Positions 32,702 through 44,783 are shown, counted from the stretch's first letter. The stretch is 64,000 bases of DNA from Providencia alcalifaciens (GCF_020271745.1 NZ_CP084296.1:992001-1056000), one strand, 5' to 3'. Notes: generated by a model not told the origin, from the sequence alone. Numbers and translations are program-made.

Positions 32702-34081
32702 CTACTCGTCAGATTTAGCTTCGGCTTTATGTTTTAGCCCTGCCAGCAGTTTTTCATGAATACCGCCAAAACCGCCATTACTCATCACCAAAATATGGTC
32801 ACCGGGCTGAGCCGTCTCCACCACCATATTGGCGAGAGTATCAATATCGGCGTGCCAACGCGCAGGCTGTACACAATGCTCTGCAATTTCTGTGACCATC
32901 CACGGAATATTGCTAGGTTGGAATAAAAAGACTTCATCCGCACGACCTAAAGCGGGTGCGATATCATTTTTACTGATCCCCATTTTCATGGTATTTGAGC
33001 GCGGTTCCAGTACAGCAATAATACGGGAAGTACCGCCAACTTTGCTACGTAACGCTTCTAACGTCGCTAAAATTGCCGTTGGATGATGAGCGAAGTCATC
33101 ATAAACACTGACCTCATTTTCAACACCACGTAGCTCAAGACGGCGACGGGCATTAATAAATTTATCCAATGCTAAACAAGCTTCTTTCGCAGGTACGCCA
33201 ACATGGTGCGCAGCGGCAATCGCCATCAATCCATTTTGGATATTGTGATTACCCACTTGAGACCAGTTCACTTCACCCACTTTTTCTTGTTGGTAATACA
33301 CCTCAAACTGGCTGCCATCATGATTAAGTTTTACGGCATGCCATTCACCGTTTTCACCCACCAACTCTTGCTCACTCCAACACCCCATATTCATCACTTG
33401 CTTGAGGTTATTGTCGTTACTTGGCATAAAGATTTTACCGCTACTTGGCACAATGCGAACCAAGTGATGGAATTGTTTTTGAATCGCTTCGAGATTTTCA
33501 AAAATATCCGCATGATCGAATTCGAGGTTATTCAAAATCAGCGTTTTCGGGCTGTAATGCACGAATTTAGATCGCTTATCAAAGAATGCGCAATCATACT
33601 CATCCGCTTCAATAACAAAGAAAGGGCTTTTACCAATCTGGGACGAAACATCAAAGTTCCCTGGAACACCGCCAATCAGAAAGCCAGGTTCATAACCACA
33701 GTCTTGCAGGATCCACGCCAGCATACCCGCGGTTGTTGTTTTACCGTGAGTCCCTGCAACCGCTAATACCCAGCGTTCAGGAAGAACATGATCATGGAGC
33801 CATTGTGGCCCAGAAGTATAAGGTAAACCACGTTCTAATACGGCTTCAACACATGGATTTCCACGGGTCATCGCATTCCCAATCACCACCATATCAGGGG
33901 TTGGCTCTAACTGCGCAGGGTCGAATCCTTGAATTAGTTCAATGCCTTGTTTTTCAAGCAATGTACTCATCGGTGGGTAGACGTTTGCGTCAGATCCAGT
34001 CACTTTATGCCCTAACGAACGAGCCAAAATGGCTAAGCTGCCCATAAAGGTTCCGCATATGCCTAAAATATGTATGTGCAT
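32702..34081 (-). CDS. mpl: UDP-MurNAc:L-alanyl-gamma-D-glutamyl-meso-DAP ligase Mpl
   Basis: Reattaches recycled murein tripeptide to UDP-MurNAc, returning it to peptidoglycan synthesis. It has 459 residues (E. coli 457), with an N-terminal Rossmann loop GICGTFMG, the Mur-ligase ATP motif GTHGKTTT at 110-117, VIEADEYD and DDFAHHPTA. The tail is Lys/Glu-rich. It is divergent from fbp, as in E. coli. Confidence 0.96.
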   Translation of the reverse strand: MHIHILGICGTFMGSLAILARSLGHKVTGSDANVYPPMSTLLEKQGIELIQGFDPAQLEPTPDMVVIGNAMTRGNPCVEAVLERGLPYTSGPQWLHDHVLPERWVLAVAGTHGKTTTAGMLAWILQDCGYEPGFLIGGVPGNFDVSSQIGKSPFFVIEADEYDCAFFDKRSKFVHYSPKTLILNNLEFDHADIFENLEAIQKQFHHLVRIVPSSGKIFMPSNDNNLKQVMNMGCWSEQELVGENGEWHAVKLNHDGSQFEVYYQQEKVGEVNWSQVGNHNIQNGLMAIAAAHHVGVPAKEACLALDKFINARRRLELRGVENEVSVYDDFAHHPTAILATLEALRSKVGGTSRIIAVLEPRSNTMKMGISKNDIAPALGRADEVFLFQPSNIPWMVTEIAEHCVQPARWHADIDTLANMVVETAQPGDHILVMSNGGFGGIHEKLLAGLKHKAEAKSDE

Positions 34082-34244
34082 TCTTTTCCATCCAATAGCA
34101 TGAGGTTTGTCACTATTCTACTCATCAATCACAGGTTTATAAATGTATTAGCCTATTAATCTTTTCTTTATTTAGATAAACTCTCCGCCCGAGGGTACAA
34201 TAAAGACCCGCAAATTTCTGTCAATTTTATTCAGGACCTTCGTC

Positions 34245-35252
34245 ATGAAAACATTAGGCGAATTCATCGTCGAAAAGCAACAAGATTTTCCTCATGCAAC
34301 AGGTGAACTGACCGCATTACTGTCAGCAATCAAACTGGGCGCTAAAATTATCCATCGTGATATTAACAAAGCTGGACTCGTTGACATTCTCGGCACAAGC
34401 GGTGTTTCGAATGTTCAAGGTGAAGTTCAGATGAAGCTTGACCTGTATGCAAACGAAAAACTGAAAGCGGCTTTGAAAGCGCGCGGAGAAGTCGCCGGTA
34501 TCGCCTCAGAAGAAGAAGATGAAATCGTCATTTTCGAAGGTGACCGTGCAGAAAACGCGAAATATGTCGTTTTAATGGACCCTCTGGATGGTTCTTCGAA
34601 CATCGATGTAAACGTTTCCGTTGGAACAATCTTCTCTATCTACCACCGTATTACCCCAATTGGTCAACCGGTTACAGAAGCTGACTTCTTACAACCAGGT
34701 AACCGCCAAGTTGCTGCGGGCTATGTGGTTTACGGTTCATCAACCATGCTGGTATACACCACTGGTTTCGGCGTTCATGCCTTCACCTACGATCCATCAT
34801 TAGGTGTATTCTGTCTGTCTCATGAAAAAGTCATGTTCCCAGCAGAAGGTAAAATGTATTCCATTAACGAAGGTAACTACATTAAGTTCCCTATGGGCGT
34901 TAAGAAATACATCAAATATTGCCAAGAGCAGGATGAAGCAACCCACCGCCCATATACCACGCGTTATATCGGCTCTTTAGTGGCGGACTTCCACCGTAAC
35001 TTACTCAAAGGTGGTATTTACATTTACCCAAGCACCGCTAGCCACCCAACAGGTAAACTGCGCCTTCTGTACGAATGCAACCCAATTTCATTCTTAGCAG
35101 AACAAGCGGGCGGTAAAGCCAGTGATGGTACTAACCGTGTGTTAGACATCATCCCAACCAAGCTGCATCAGCGCGTACCGTTTTTTGTAGGAACGAAAGC
35201 CATGGTTGAGAAAGCGGAATCCTTTATGCGTGAGTACCCAGACGCAGAATAA
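34245..35252 (+). CDS. fbp: Fructose-1,6-bisphosphatase class 1
   Basis: Gluconeogenic step that removes the 1-phosphate of fructose 1,6-bisphosphate. It has 335 residues (E. coli 332). The metal site [11 protein letters not shown] (about residue 109 on), the SIYHR loop and the substrate stretch [10 protein letters not shown] are conserved. It faces away from mpl. A terminator (35274-35298) separates it from ppa. Confidence 0.97.
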   Translation: MKTLGEFIVEKQQDFPHATGELTALLSAIKLGAKIIHRDINKAGLVDILGTSGVSNVQGEVQMKLDLYANEKLKAALKARGEVAGIASEEEDEIVIFEGDRAENAKYVVLMDPLDGSSNIDVNVSVGTIFSIYHRITPIGQPVTEADFLQPGNRQVAAGYVVYGSSTMLVYTTGFGVHAFTYDPSLGVFCLSHEKVMFPAEGKMYSINEGNYIKFPMGVKKYIKYCQEQDEATHRPYTTRYIGSLVADFHRNLLKGGIYIYPSTASHPTGKLRLLYECNPISFLAEQAGGKASDGTNRVLDIIPTKLHQRVPFFVGTKAMVEKAESFMREYPDAE

Positions 35253-35273
35253 TCACACATTCCGTTTGACCTG

Positions 35274-35298
35274 AAGGCGAGACTCTCTCGCCTTTTTT
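35274..35298 (+). terminator. Terminator after fbp
   Basis: Arms aaggcgaga (35274-35282) and tctcgcctt (35286-35294) with a three-base loop and a T-run. Confidence 0.82.
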
Positions 35299-35390
35299 GA
35301 CTGAATTTCTCTCCAACTAGTGAGTTTTACCTCTCTTTGCGGCTATAATGTCCCCCACGTTATTTTAAGCACTCATAAGGATACATTTTA

Positions 35391-35921
35391 ATGGGCCTGA
35401 ACAATGTACCGGCAGGTAAAGAACTGCCTGAAGATATCTACGTAATCATCGAAATTCCAGCTAACGCTGATCCAATCAAATATGAAGTTGATAAAGAATC
35501 TGGCGCACTGTTTGTAGACCGTTTCATGTCTACTGCGATGTTCTATCCGTGCAACTACGGTTACATCAACAACACCCTGTCTTTAGATGGTGACCCAGTT
35601 GACGTTTTAGTTCCAACTCCATACCCATTACAACCAGGTTCAGTCATCCGTTGCCGTCCAGTTGGCGTACTGAAAATGACTGATGAATCTGGTGAAGATG
35701 CAAAATTAGTTGCAGTACCGCACACTAAACTGAGCAAAGAATACGATCACATCAAAGATGTGAACGACATTCCTGAACTACTGCGTGCACAAATCACTCA
35801 CTTCTTTGAGCATTACAAAGATTTAGAAAAAGGTAAGTGGGTAAAAGTTGACGGTTGGGAGAATGCAGAAGCAGCGAAAGCTGAAATCATCGCTTCTTTC
35901 GAACGCGCTGCAAAAAAATAA
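35391..35921 (+). CDS. ppa: Inorganic pyrophosphatase
   Basis: Hydrolyses pyrophosphate and so pulls biosynthetic reactions forward. It has 176 residues as in E. coli. The active-site run DGDPVDVLV (about residue 65) with neighbouring Asp residues, the Tyr-rich core YPCNYGYI and the start [18 protein letters not shown] are conserved. A tataat -10 box lies at 35344-35349; I could not place its -35 box. A strong terminator follows. Confidence 0.97.
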   Translation: MGLNNVPAGKELPEDIYVIIEIPANADPIKYEVDKESGALFVDRFMSTAMFYPCNYGYINNTLSLDGDPVDVLVPTPYPLQPGSVIRCRPVGVLKMTDESGEDAKLVAVPHTKLSKEYDHIKDVNDIPELLRAQITHFFEHYKDLEKGKWVKVDGWENAEAAKAEIIASFERAAKK

Positions 35922-35941
35922 TTAATCCCTTCAGTGGATAG

Positions 35942-35973
35942 AAAAGCGCTGGTTTCGACCAGTGCTTTTTTTT
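35942..35973 (+). terminator. Terminator after ppa
   Basis: Arms aaaagcgctgg (35942-35952) and ccagtgctttt (35959-35969), one G-T type mismatch, loop tttcga, followed by T-run. Confidence 0.83.
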
Positions 35974-36371
35974 GCCTGTATCTTCCCCTATCAATATTAA
36001 TGTTTTTTCACAATTTTATAATATTCAGTGATATATATCGTCAATAATACAACCAAAAACTCCAACCAGAATTAAATGCCTTAGAATTTGATATTTAATA
36101 GATTTATTGGCTGATTTTAATAAAAAATACAAAATAATATTAAATAAAAATGAATAATTTTTAGATTATAAAACTGTGACTAATATATCAATATAGTAAT
36201 ATATTTTCTTAGCGAAAAAGAAAAATCATGAATTTAATTCTTTTATTATCATGTTGTTAAATTAATTATCCGACTAAATTAATCAATTTGCTATTATTTA
36301 AAATAATATAGATTCAGGTGTAGAGTATTTACATAAATCATTAATTGTATAAATGTAAATGGGAGTCTAGC
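35974..36371. other. AT-rich gap before the decarboxylase gene
   Basis: About 400 bp made mainly of A and T, with many ATATA and AATTAAT words and no convincing gene. It is richer in A+T than the flanking coding DNA and probably holds the decarboxylase promoter. No clear terminator or tRNA lies at its edges. Confidence 0.5.
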
Positions 36372-38081
36372 GTGAATCAATCAGAGCTTCTTGCTCGCCA
36401 AAGTGCGAACCTACTCACACCCGAATTTGAACAGCAGTACCACAATATTGTGGCGAACTTTTTTAGCCGCGATCCGAATAAATGGCCTATTTTTAATGAT
36501 CCAAAAATCCAAGCTATCACCCAATTTCGAAAAACCACACTCGCAGACAGTCAGCTAATCAATCAATATCCAAATGGCGCTCAGTGGTTCAATCAACTGG
36601 CGCAGCAATCCCATGTCCAGCAACAGATTAATTTACCTGGAAATCAACAAGATACCCTGCTAACTTTTGCTTCCGCATTGTGTAAAAACTGGGAAAACCC
36701 GTTGTCCGTCGAAAACGTGATTGCGATGCCTTCAGACCCTGCACTGTACGGCTCTATGTTAGGTCTTTTAGGTAACCCCAACATGGTTTATTGCGAATAT
36801 TCCGGCGTCGCCGATTCCATGGAAAAAACGGTAATTAAACAAGTTGCTAACTTAATTGGTTATGATGAAAACCAAGCATCTGGATTATTCACCCAAGGTG
36901 GTACCATGTGTAATTTATATGGTTACCTATTTGGTATTCGCAAAACATTAAAAGATTCTCGCCAGCTGGGTATGTCCGTGGATCAAGACTACCGGATCAT
37001 CAACTCCCAAGGTGGCCACTATTCCAACATGACTAACCTGTCATTACTGGGTGTGGATATTCAAAACAAAACCATTCGTATCAAAGTCGCCTCGGATAAC
37101 ACCATCGACTTACATGACTTAGAGCAGCAGATCCGCGCCTGTTATACCGTCCACTGCAAAATCCCCGTGATCTTATTAACCGCAGGTACCACAGATACCT
37201 TTGGTGTTGATGAAATAAAACAGGTTTATGAATTGCGAAACCGCCTGTGTGAAGAGTTCGAAATAACAGAAAAACCGCATATTCACGTGGATGCAGCGGT
37301 CGGTTGGCCAATTATTTTCTTTATTAATTATGATTTTAATACCAATCCGCTCGCTATCAATGAAGCCACACTGTTTGGATTACGCCACACCGTCGAAAAA
37401 TTCAAACAACTTAAATATGCCGATTCAATCACTATCGACTTCCACAAATGGGGCTATGTTCCTTACACCTCGAGCTTAGTGATGGTGCGTGATGGCAATG
37501 ATTTCAAAGCCCTTGAAAACTCACCTGAAAACTTCACGTATTTTGAGCACGATTTAGAAGGGCAAACTCACTTGCAATCCACCATTGAGTGTAGCCGTAG
37601 TGGGGTTGGGATCTTTGGCGCCTATGCAGGGCTACATTATCTTGGCATTGAAGGATACCAAACCATCATTGCTCACTGCCTACAAAATGCTAATTACATG
37701 CGCAACCAATTGATTAAAATGGAAAATGCGGCAATTATGGTGCCTCAAAATCAGGGGCCTAGTGTTGGCTTTCGCCTTTATTCCCCTAAATTGAATGCCG
37801 ACCCACAGGACATTTTTAACTATGAATTAAGTTGCGCTAGCGATAAAGCCGCTTATGAAACCATGATTAGAAATAGCAAATGGCACCGCAATCTGTTCTT
37901 AACACGCGGTAAAGCCGGCCTGTTCACCAATTGGGTAGATTCTATCGCCTGCTCAACTTATGCGGAACATAACCGTTTTGTTTACATTCCAGGTGAAAAA
38001 GCGGTCTTTATGAACCCAACCACAGAACGCCATCATATTGATGAGTTTGTGAAAATGCTCAAAGAAATGAGCCACGCTTAA
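36372..38081 (+). CDS. Group II PLP-dependent amino-acid decarboxylase
   Basis: A 569-residue member of the glutamate/tyrosine/aromatic amino-acid decarboxylase family. Features: CNLYGYLFGIRK after a GGTMxN-like loop, the ring-stacking His in GGHYS near 216, Asp307 in HVDAAVGWP, and the PLP Schiff-base Lys359 in TIDFHKWGYVPYT. The substrate is not readable; tyrosine, phenylalanine, aspartate or glutamate are possible. Providencia species are reported to make tyramine through such enzymes. GTG 36372 is chosen because GGGAG precedes it; a TTG 27 bases earlier has none. No antiporter gene adjoins it. It is flanked by ppa and ytfP. As I recall, the corresponding E. coli interval includes chpSB, so this may be a variable-gene site. 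Confidence 0.85.
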   Translation: MNQSELLARQSANLLTPEFEQQYHNIVANFFSRDPNKWPIFNDPKIQAITQFRKTTLADSQLINQYPNGAQWFNQLAQQSHVQQQINLPGNQQDTLLTFASALCKNWENPLSVENVIAMPSDPALYGSMLGLLGNPNMVYCEYSGVADSMEKTVIKQVANLIGYDENQASGLFTQGGTMCNLYGYLFGIRKTLKDSRQLGMSVDQDYRIINSQGGHYSNMTNLSLLGVDIQNKTIRIKVASDNTIDLHDLEQQIRACYTVHCKIPVILLTAGTTDTFGVDEIKQVYELRNRLCEEFEITEKPHIHVDAAVGWPIIFFINYDFNTNPLAINEATLFGLRHTVEKFKQLKYADSITIDFHKWGYVPYTSSLVMVRDGNDFKALENSPENFTYFEHDLEGQTHLQSTIECSRSGVGIFGAYAGLHYLGIEGYQTIIAHCLQNANYMRNQLIKMENAAIMVPQNQGPSVGFRLYSPKLNADPQDIFNYELSCASDKAAYETMIRNSKWHRNLFLTRGKAGLFTNWVDSIACSTYAEHNRFVYIPGEKAVFMNPTTERHHIDEFVKMLKEMSHA

Positions 38082-38086
38082 TATCT

Positions 38087-38130
38087 ATAAAAAACGCCGA
38101 CCACTGAATCTTCAATGCTCGGCGTTTTTC
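38087..38130. terminator. Bidirectional terminator between the decarboxylase gene and ytfP
   Basis: Arms aaaacgccga (38091-38100) and tcggcgtttt (38119-38128), loop of 18 with a weak inner pairing, A- and T-runs on either side. Confidence 0.82.
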
Positions 38131-38159
38131 TTGATGACTAATTACAGATAAGCTACTGA

Positions 38160-38507
38160 TTACTCTTCTTCATGGCGCTTTAGCCAATCACCACTTTTGA
38201 TGTGAGGCAAGCCTTCAACTGAGTGTTTATAGAGATAAATCCACGCATTACCGTAAGGTGTTGGAATTAACTCACGCTCATAATCTTGTGAATTTTTCTT
38301 CAGTTCGTCTAACTCAGTCAGAATAGACGGATTGATACGATACACTTCGCATTCAATCGTGCCATTCCCTCTGATAACCGCTGGATAATATCCAAGGTCA
38401 TACAGCTCATAGCCTTCTAGCTTATGCTCACCTAGCAGCTGAGCATAAGTCATCCAGTGATGATTCCCTTGCTTGCGCCTTAAACTGCCATAAACAATGA
38501 TACGCAT
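38160..38507 (-). CDS. ytfP: Gamma-glutamylcyclotransferase-like protein YtfP
   Basis: A 115-residue protein with the GGCT/AIG2 fold. The start RIIVYGSLRRKQGNH carries the family's YGSL substrate loop. LGYYPAVI, ECEVYRI and LDELE-like LDELKK follow as in E. coli YtfP. Its cellular role is not established. It lies three bases after tamB and so is the third gene of the tamA-tamB-ytfP operon. Confidence 0.93.
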   Translation of the reverse strand: MRIIVYGSLRRKQGNHHWMTYAQLLGEHKLEGYELYDLGYYPAVIRGNGTIECEVYRINPSILTELDELKKNSQDYERELIPTPYGNAWIYLYKHSVEGLPHIKSGDWLKRHEEE

Positions 38508-38510
38508 ATA

Positions 38511-41500
38511 TTAAAACTCGAATTGGTAAAGCAGGTCTAAAGCCTGGTTAACGCCAGAAATTGCTTCTAAATACAGTTTCGGCATGACTCTATAGCGTAA
38601 TGTGAGCGTCGCTAGAGAATCAAATATGCCAACTCCATACTTAACTTGCAAGTCGTTCGTAATTTTCCCACTAACAACCACTTGCGAACTGTCACCCACG
38701 CCTTGGGTATCGACGGCTAAATCTGACACTCCAAATGTTTCACCAATTTTTCCTACCAATTGACCACTTTGAGCAACTCCCAACCCGATCAACATCGAGG
38801 TCATTTGTGACCCATTCGCATCTCCGCTATCAAGCCCTTCCCCTCTTAATAGATAGGAAAGTGCCTCTTGCTGTGTTTTTGCGGGCTCAGAGAATATCTC
38901 AACTTTTGGTTTATCAGCAAGTCCTGTTACCTTCACTCCGGCAATCACATCGTTAGCCGTGTTTTCAGGATTACGAATTGCTTCTAAATTTAAGAACGGC
39001 TGATCAGCAGGCCCCGAGAATTGAATCAGCCCTTTACGCACAATCAAATCTTGTCCATAAGCGCGGAAACGTCCTGATGGAATATCCACCTGACCATTTA
39101 AGCTTAACCCTTGTTTATCCTGAACGACTTTCAATAAACCAGTGAGCCGTGCTTTTAATCCGAATGCATCCAGACGTACATCGTTTCCAATATTAATATT
39201 CAAATTGGTTTGAATTGGAATCGACGGCTGTTTCGGATTGATCGGTTTTAGCTGATCATCCAGCATGACCACATCCGAAGACGCACTCACTGCGGACTCA
39301 GGTAATTCTTGCACCGTAATACGCGCCCATGGAATATTGACGCTGCCATTTAAAGTCAGCAATTTCGGTGACGCTTCCAGAATCAAATCAGGCTGCACAT
39401 CAATTTTAATCATTGGCGGGAGAGAAACTCGTAAGTTATTCCCTCTCGCCAGCACTTTCGCTCGCCATGCTTCAATGTTGCGCCAGTCCGCATCACCATC
39501 AATATTTAGGTAACCCTCTGGCGTTTTGATCTGCCCAGTCATGACTGAACTGGTACCATTAAAGTTAATCGCTAATTGGCTATTTTGAATATCAAACGGG
39601 ATCAACCCAGACTTCACTTCTAACCCAGATAACGTGACATTACCGTTCATTAGCGGGTTATACGCCGAACCACCGACACGTAGATTTGCATTCAGGTTTC
39701 CATTCGCAATGTCTTTTTCGCCAAGTAGCGGTTTAATTAAACCTAATGTAATGGCGTTAATTTCAATATTGCCGGAGAGTAAGCGCTTTCTTTCGAGGTC
39801 AGAAATTTGCACATTACCTTTAAATTGACCATTGTCTGCAATCTTCAACAACCAATTCAGATCCGCGCGACCATTCTTCATACCCGCATTTAATGTCAGC
39901 GTATCAAACGCGATAGGTAAGCGCGCACCATCAACAAACTGCACGACTTTGACCCCATCACCGTTCAAGTCAACTTTCACTTGCGGCATACTACCATCCG
40001 CTTTCCAGATGACATTTGCACGCCCTGTGAACACCCCATTCACTCTAGTATCACTTGGCATAAATGGCTTGATCATCGCAAGGTCAAAACGTTCTAATAC
40101 AATATCAGCGCTACCACTTTTACCCGCTTTAACTGGTTTAGGTACACACAAGCGCGCATTCGGGTTTACCCAGCAATGGCTACCAATGACGACTTCTTGC
40201 GTGGTGTTATTGTAATTTAAGGACATGGCTTGATTTAGGCGCCATTCCCCAACCTCAGTATCAAATAAGGTATTGCTTAAATTACCTTTCCACACTTGTG
40301 TTTGGCGATCAAAGCCCCCTGCCAGCGCAAGCTGCCCAGAAACCGGGTTGCCTGTCACATTCAGTTTTAACGTATGCTGTTTTTCAGTCCCTTTGGCATC
40401 TAACGTTAGGTTACTAATGGCTAAATCCGCTTGGCGCAATCCACGCACCACCACTGATAAATCACCTTTAATTTGATCACCCGTTGCCACGTTACCTTTA
40501 ATGGTTGTGGTATCAACAGTCAAATCTTGCCATCTCACGCCACGTGCCGTTAAATCCGCCAGCGCTTGTGGGGCTTGTAAATCACCACGAAGTTTTAAAT
40601 CTCCGATGACCACGCCGCCTAATCCAGGCACTAACCCATTCAATGCTGGGGCATTAATTTTGGCATCAAGGTTCCATTTATCCGCTAAAGAGCCCTTCAC
40701 ATTCACACTGTTTTTACCCAGCAAAAGGTTAAAATCTGGGATATCCCATTGCCCTGCGGCATTCCCTTTGGCTTGCCCACGTGCTTTTAAGATGTGCTGT
40801 TTAACATTACCATCTAAGGTAATTTCAGGGATCTCTAACTGCCAACTTCCACCATATAGGCTGCCTCGCGTGGTAATTTTTCCTGCAACTTTCGCTGGCC
40901 ATTCGGGATATTGCTTCGCCGTATTAATACCCGATAACGTCAGCACCATATTCCAGCTAATGGCTTTACTCCAATCTGCCACCCCTGATAAGTCTGCATT
41001 ACCTTGCAATGCGGATAAGCGTAAACGGGTTAAATCAATTTTTTCCTCATTCCCTTTTGCATCTAATAATAACTTAGATGGTGGTAGGTCTTGCCCCGTG
41101 ATATCTGAACGTAATGAAAGGTCATAGCTAGAAGGACGGCCATTCAAACGCAAGCGAGTGTCATCAAGCTTATATTGGCTTTCTCCCACCAGCGGCCAAG
41201 TTAATTTTTTGCTTTCTAAAGTCAACTCAATCGGGAAATCTGCCTGCGCTAAATCAGTCTGAGCTTCTAATGTTGCTGTAATTGGACCATTCAGATTCAA
41301 TGCCAGCATCAGCTCATCCATCAGCCCACCTTTGAGCGTTAAATCAACCTTTTGCTCATTGAAATCTTCAAGGCGGCTTTCACCAATAATGGACAGTGCC
41401 ACAGGCCATTTTTCTTGCAATGAAATCGCTCCAGAGACTGCAACATTCCCTTGTGGTGCATCGACTTTCAGCTGTTTCAATAAAACATTCTGCCCATCAT

Positions 41501-42281
41501 TTTCTAACTTCAAATTCAGGCTATTAATCGTAATTTCCGTGTCGCCTTTTAATTGAAAATTAGAGGCATGGATCCCCTCAATACGCAGGTCAACCGGTAG
41601 AATAATTTCAGGTAGCTCCGCTAATAGCGGCTTAGAAAATAACGTTTTAAGCTGCTCGCCAAGAGAAGGCTGCTCACCTTCAGGCACGACGGATTCAACC
41701 GGTTTTGGCGCCTCAGTCGGCTCGCTAGGCGGTAAGCTTATGGCAAGGTTAATAACATCAGTTGGAGTGATCTCAATGGCTCTTTTTTGCCATGTAATCC
41801 CCGTGGCGAACTTGTCAAGGTCGATCACAGTGCCATCGACATTAACATGGGTATCAACCAACGCTAATTGGGCTAAACGAATGGTTAGTGGGGCATTAAG
41901 TTCTGTCAGTGGTTCAGAAGGTGGCGTCTCTTCAGACGGAGGGAATTGGCTAGTATCCACATTCACCATCACACTTTCTGTTGATAAATCATCAATACAT
42001 ACTTCACGGCTGGTCAGGCATTTTAAACGTAATGCAAGGTGGATTTTCTTCGCATCCACATCTACACCTGGCATTTGATACTTCACGCCAGAGAGCGTTA
42101 AATCGTTAATGTCACCATCAATGGAATCAATGGTCAGCTCAGGCACAAAACGTGTGGCAGAATTCAACGCAAAATGCAGACCGGATTGAGTACCCAACAC
42201 CCAATACAGCGCACTAACAACCAGAACTAACAATAATAAAATGGTGATTGCAATCCACTTTAGCCATTTCATCCATTTCAT
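38511..42281 (-). CDS. tamB: Translocation and assembly module subunit TamB
   Basis: Very long AsmA-like protein that spans the periplasm, pairs with TamA in the outer membrane, and is linked to autotransporter assembly and lipid transport. It has 1256 residues (E. coli 1259). There is one N-terminal anchor helix (about 6-28), long beta-rich repeats, and a C-terminal DUF490 domain (about 930-1256, with LRGEGLDSG and ending LDLLYQFEF). Its ATG overlaps the tamA TGA (ATGA). Confidence 0.95.
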   Translation of the reverse strand: MKWMKWLKWIAITILLLLVLVVSALYWVLGTQSGLHFALNSATRFVPELTIDSIDGDINDLTLSGVKYQMPGVDVDAKKIHLALRLKCLTSREVCIDDLSTESVMVNVDTSQFPPSEETPPSEPLTELNAPLTIRLAQLALVDTHVNVDGTVIDLDKFATGITWQKRAIEITPTDVINLAISLPPSEPTEAPKPVESVVPEGEQPSLGEQLKTLFSKPLLAELPEIILPVDLRIEGIHASNFQLKGDTEITINSLNLKLENDGQNVLLKQLKVDAPQGNVAVSGAISLQEKWPVALSIIGESRLEDFNEQKVDLTLKGGLMDELMLALNLNGPITATLEAQTDLAQADFPIELTLESKKLTWPLVGESQYKLDDTRLRLNGRPSSYDLSLRSDITGQDLPPSKLLLDAKGNEEKIDLTRLRLSALQGNADLSGVADWSKAISWNMVLTLSGINTAKQYPEWPAKVAGKITTRGSLYGGSWQLEIPEITLDGNVKQHILKARGQAKGNAAGQWDIPDFNLLLGKNSVNVKGSLADKWNLDAKINAPALNGLVPGLGGVVIGDLKLRGDLQAPQALADLTARGVRWQDLTVDTTTIKGNVATGDQIKGDLSVVVRGLRQADLAISNLTLDAKGTEKQHTLKLNVTGNPVSGQLALAGGFDRQTQVWKGNLSNTLFDTEVGEWRLNQAMSLNYNNTTQEVVIGSHCWVNPNARLCVPKPVKAGKSGSADIVLERFDLAMIKPFMPSDTRVNGVFTGRANVIWKADGSMPQVKVDLNGDGVKVVQFVDGARLPIAFDTLTLNAGMKNGRADLNWLLKIADNGQFKGNVQISDLERKRLLSGNIEINAITLGLIKPLLGEKDIANGNLNANLRVGGSAYNPLMNGNVTLSGLEVKSGLIPFDIQNSQLAINFNGTSSVMTGQIKTPEGYLNIDGDADWRNIEAWRAKVLARGNNLRVSLPPMIKIDVQPDLILEASPKLLTLNGSVNIPWARITVQELPESAVSASSDVVMLDDQLKPINPKQPSIPIQTNLNINIGNDVRLDAFGLKARLTGLLKVVQDKQGLSLNGQVDIPSGRFRAYGQDLIVRKGLIQFSGPADQPFLNLEAIRNPENTANDVIAGVKVTGLADKPKVEIFSEPAKTQQEALSYLLRGEGLDSGDANGSQMTSMLIGLGVAQSGQLVGKIGETFGVSDLAVDTQGVGDSSQVVVSGKITNDLQVKYGVGIFDSLATLTLRYRVMPKLYLEAISGVNQALDLLYQFEF

Positions 42282-44020
42282 AGTTCTGTCCCCAATCCGA
42301 TGTAAAACTGAATTTTGTTATTATCTGGGTCACCAATAGGCTTGGCTAAATCAAATTTAATCGGTCCAACCGGAGAAACCCAGCGGATCCCCACACCTGC
42401 ACCGGTTTTAAAATCACTATTTTTGAAATCGTCTACCGCTTCACCACTATCAATAAAAGTGGCCCCCCACCAGTTACCCGTGAAATTATATTGATATTCG
42501 ACGGAACCAACCGCTAGCTTGGATGCCCCGGTGAGCTTGCCGCTACTATCCTCTGGAGAGATTTTTTGATAGCCGTAACCACGGACGCTACCGTCTCCCC
42601 CTGCGAAGAAACGTAAGTCTGGCGGAACTTTGTCAAAGTTATTGGTTTCAATCCAACCAAGGTTTCCACGTACAACAAACCGATGCCCTTCCCATGGAGT
42701 ACGGATCCACACATTCTTAGCTTGTAATACAAGAAAATCGATATCCGAGCCCCATATTTTATTAGAGTAATCGATAGAATAGCGCTGGCTATCTCCCCAC
42801 GTTGGCATCACTCCGCCTCTCTGGCGAATTCGACTGACGTTTGCCCCCGGATACAGCAACATCGTTGTGTTGGTCACATCCGCTTGGGTAAAGTTACTCA
42901 ACATCCAGCGCATATTCACACCATACTGCCAACCGCTTGAATAATCCCAATTACGAGATACGTTCAGTGTGGTGGTATTCGATTGAGTATCGTTCAGATC
43001 CGTGCGTTTAAACCCCCCTTGAACCGCATAATATTGCTCTAGAGGGTTCGCTTTGAGTGGAATTTTATAGCTGGCATCAATCAGCTGTTCCGGCTGAGAG
43101 AGGCTAATACTGGATGTTAAACTTTGTCCCCGTGAGTTGACCCATGGCTTGTTCCATGTTGTTTTTACGCGAGGCCCCACATCGGTCGCGTAACCACCAC
43201 CCAATTCAAGGAAGTTTTGCGCTCTTGGGATCATTACCCCTTCCATCGGTAATAGGTCCGTATGCTCTTCACGGGCTTTTTGAATGTTCGGCGTGACTAG
43301 CGCGGAGCTGAACCACCCTGTTGATGCCAAACGTTGGTTATATTCTGCAAGCTGCTCTGACGTGTAATATTCCCCTTCTTTAAAAGGAGAAAGGTTTTCG
43401 AGGTAATCCTTGCGAATTTGTGAGCCTTCAAAGGTTAATTTACCAAAGCGGTAGCGCTCACCACTGTTAAAATCAAAATCCCAATAGGCAGCATGATGAT
43501 CAACAGAAATGCCTAGCTGGCTTTTTTCCATCACCGCATCGAAATACCCTTTACGGATAGCTAGGCTGCTAAATTTACCTTTGAAGTCTTCATAGTCACC
43601 ATCATTTTGGATGATGCCATATTTTGGCGTACTTTTTTTCAGCATCTTGGCGTAATCAGGATCTGTTTTTGCTTCCCCTTCTAACACCACATTGACACCT
43701 TGTAGAAGAATAGGCTCCCCCGGAGAGACCTTTGCCGTCAAAATTGAACGTGCAGGCGGGGTTTTCTCTTCATAGCTAAATTCTACCGTAGGCTCATAAT
43801 ATCCCAGTGGTTTTAACCCTTCACGAATCGCTTTTTCTACTCGCGCGCGAAAACGTCCATTTGCAACGACTTCATCTTGTGAAATATTAGAAAGCTGAAT
43901 ACGGACATTCTGGTTGAGTTGCCCTTCAAGCCCTTCAATATTAAGGCGTAGGTTCGCAGCAAATACCGCTGGTACCGCCGTTGTTAGGCATACTACACAA
44001 AGGGTAAGATATTTCGACAC
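42278..44020 (-). CDS. tamA: Outer-membrane Omp85-family protein TamA (GTG start)
   Basis: Omp85-type outer-membrane barrel of the TAM complex. A signal peptide (about 1-22, ending VFA) precedes three POTRA domains (about 23-265) and a 16-strand barrel with the L6 motif VRGYGY and the C-terminal aromatic signal [10 protein letters not shown] start at GTG 44020, preceded by TTAGGAG, giving 580 residues (E. coli 577). The frame is open to a TTG at 44044, which is less likely. msrA is divergent. Confidence 0.95.
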   Translation of the reverse strand: MSKYLTLCVVCLTTAVPAVFAANLRLNIEGLEGQLNQNVRIQLSNISQDEVVANGRFRARVEKAIREGLKPLGYYEPTVEFSYEEKTPPARSILTAKVSPGEPILLQGVNVVLEGEAKTDPDYAKMLKKSTPKYGIIQNDGDYEDFKGKFSSLAIRKGYFDAVMEKSQLGISVDHHAAYWDFDFNSGERYRFGKLTFEGSQIRKDYLENLSPFKEGEYYTSEQLAEYNQRLASTGWFSSALVTPNIQKAREEHTDLLPMEGVMIPRAQNFLELGGGYATDVGPRVKTTWNKPWVNSRGQSLTSSISLSQPEQLIDASYKIPLKANPLEQYYAVQGGFKRTDLNDTQSNTTTLNVSRNWDYSSGWQYGVNMRWMLSNFTQADVTNTTMLLYPGANVSRIRQRGGVMPTWGDSQRYSIDYSNKIWGSDIDFLVLQAKNVWIRTPWEGHRFVVRGNLGWIETNNFDKVPPDLRFFAGGDGSVRGYGYQKISPEDSSGKLTGASKLAVGSVEYQYNFTGNWWGATFIDSGEAVDDFKNSDFKTGAGVGIRWVSPVGPIKFDLAKPIGDPDNNKIQFYIGLGTEL

Positions 44021-44153
44021 GCCTGCTCCTAAGGTGATAGACAATTTGGCTTATTATTCAACAACGACTTATTCTGAGTAAAATAGACCACTGACACAAG
44101 TTTTTATCCCAATTTTTACTTTATTTCTATACTGATTGTATTTAGGAATCGTT

Positions 44154-44783
44154 ATGACTTTTAATCAATTTCAGTCCGATAATGAATTTCAAGCACTTCC
44201 GGGTCGTTACACATCAATGGCGTTGTCACCTTATCATGCGGTGACCCATCATTCGATTGAGATTATTCCCAAGAATATGGAAATTGCTTATTTTGCAATG
44301 GGTTGCTTCTGGGGTGTAGAACGATTATTTTGGCAACAAACGGGAATTTATACGACATCCGCAGGTTACAGTGGAGGGCTCACACCTAACCCAACCTATG
44401 AAGAAGTGTGTTCCGGATTAACCGGACATACTGAAATCGTTCGAGTGGTATTTGACCCAGAAATCATTTCATATAGTCAGCTGTTAACGCTATTTTGGGA
44501 AAATCACGACCCAGCCCAAGGTATGCGCCAAGGTAATGATATTGGAACCCAATATCGCTCCGCTATTTACACCGTGTCAGATGAACAGTATCAACTAGCG
44601 ATGCAAACCCGCGAAGCTTACCAACAGGCGATGGTTCAAAAGCAGGATAACCGCCCGATCACCACCGAGATTCAACCACTCGAAACCTTCTATTTTGCGG
44701 AGGATTATCACCAGCAATATTTGTATAAAAATCCCAATGGTTATTGTGGACTTGGTGGCATTGGGGTCTGCCTTCCATCTTGA
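44154..44783 (+). CDS. msrA: Peptide methionine-S-sulfoxide reductase MsrA
   Basis: Repairs S-form methionine sulfoxide in proteins. It has 209 residues (E. coli 212). The catalytic Cys51 is in GCFWG, and [14 protein letters not shown] and GTQYRSAIY follow. The resolving Cys are near the end ([10 protein letters not shown]). ATG 44154 follows AGGA; an in-frame ATG at 44136 would add six residues. Divergent from tamA, as in E. coli. Confidence 0.95.
   Translation: MTFNQFQSDNEFQALPGRYTSMALSPYHAVTHHSIEIIPKNMEIAYFAMGCFWGVERLFWQQTGIYTTSAGYSGGLTPNPTYEEVCSGLTGHTEIVRVVFDPEIISYSQLLTLFWENHDPAQGMRQGNDIGTQYRSAIYTVSDEQYQLAMQTREAYQQAMVQKQDNRPITTEIQPLETFYFAEDYHQQYLYKNPNGYCGLGGIGVCLPS

Noticed and set aside
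36372-38081. Firm naming as tyrosine decarboxylase
   Set aside because: The family fold is clear but substrate-determining residues cannot be judged by eye, so no gene symbol is given.
40501-41127. A 208-codon plus-strand frame opposite tamB
   Set aside because: tamB is continuous on the other strand and conserved. The opposite frame has no start signal or known domain.
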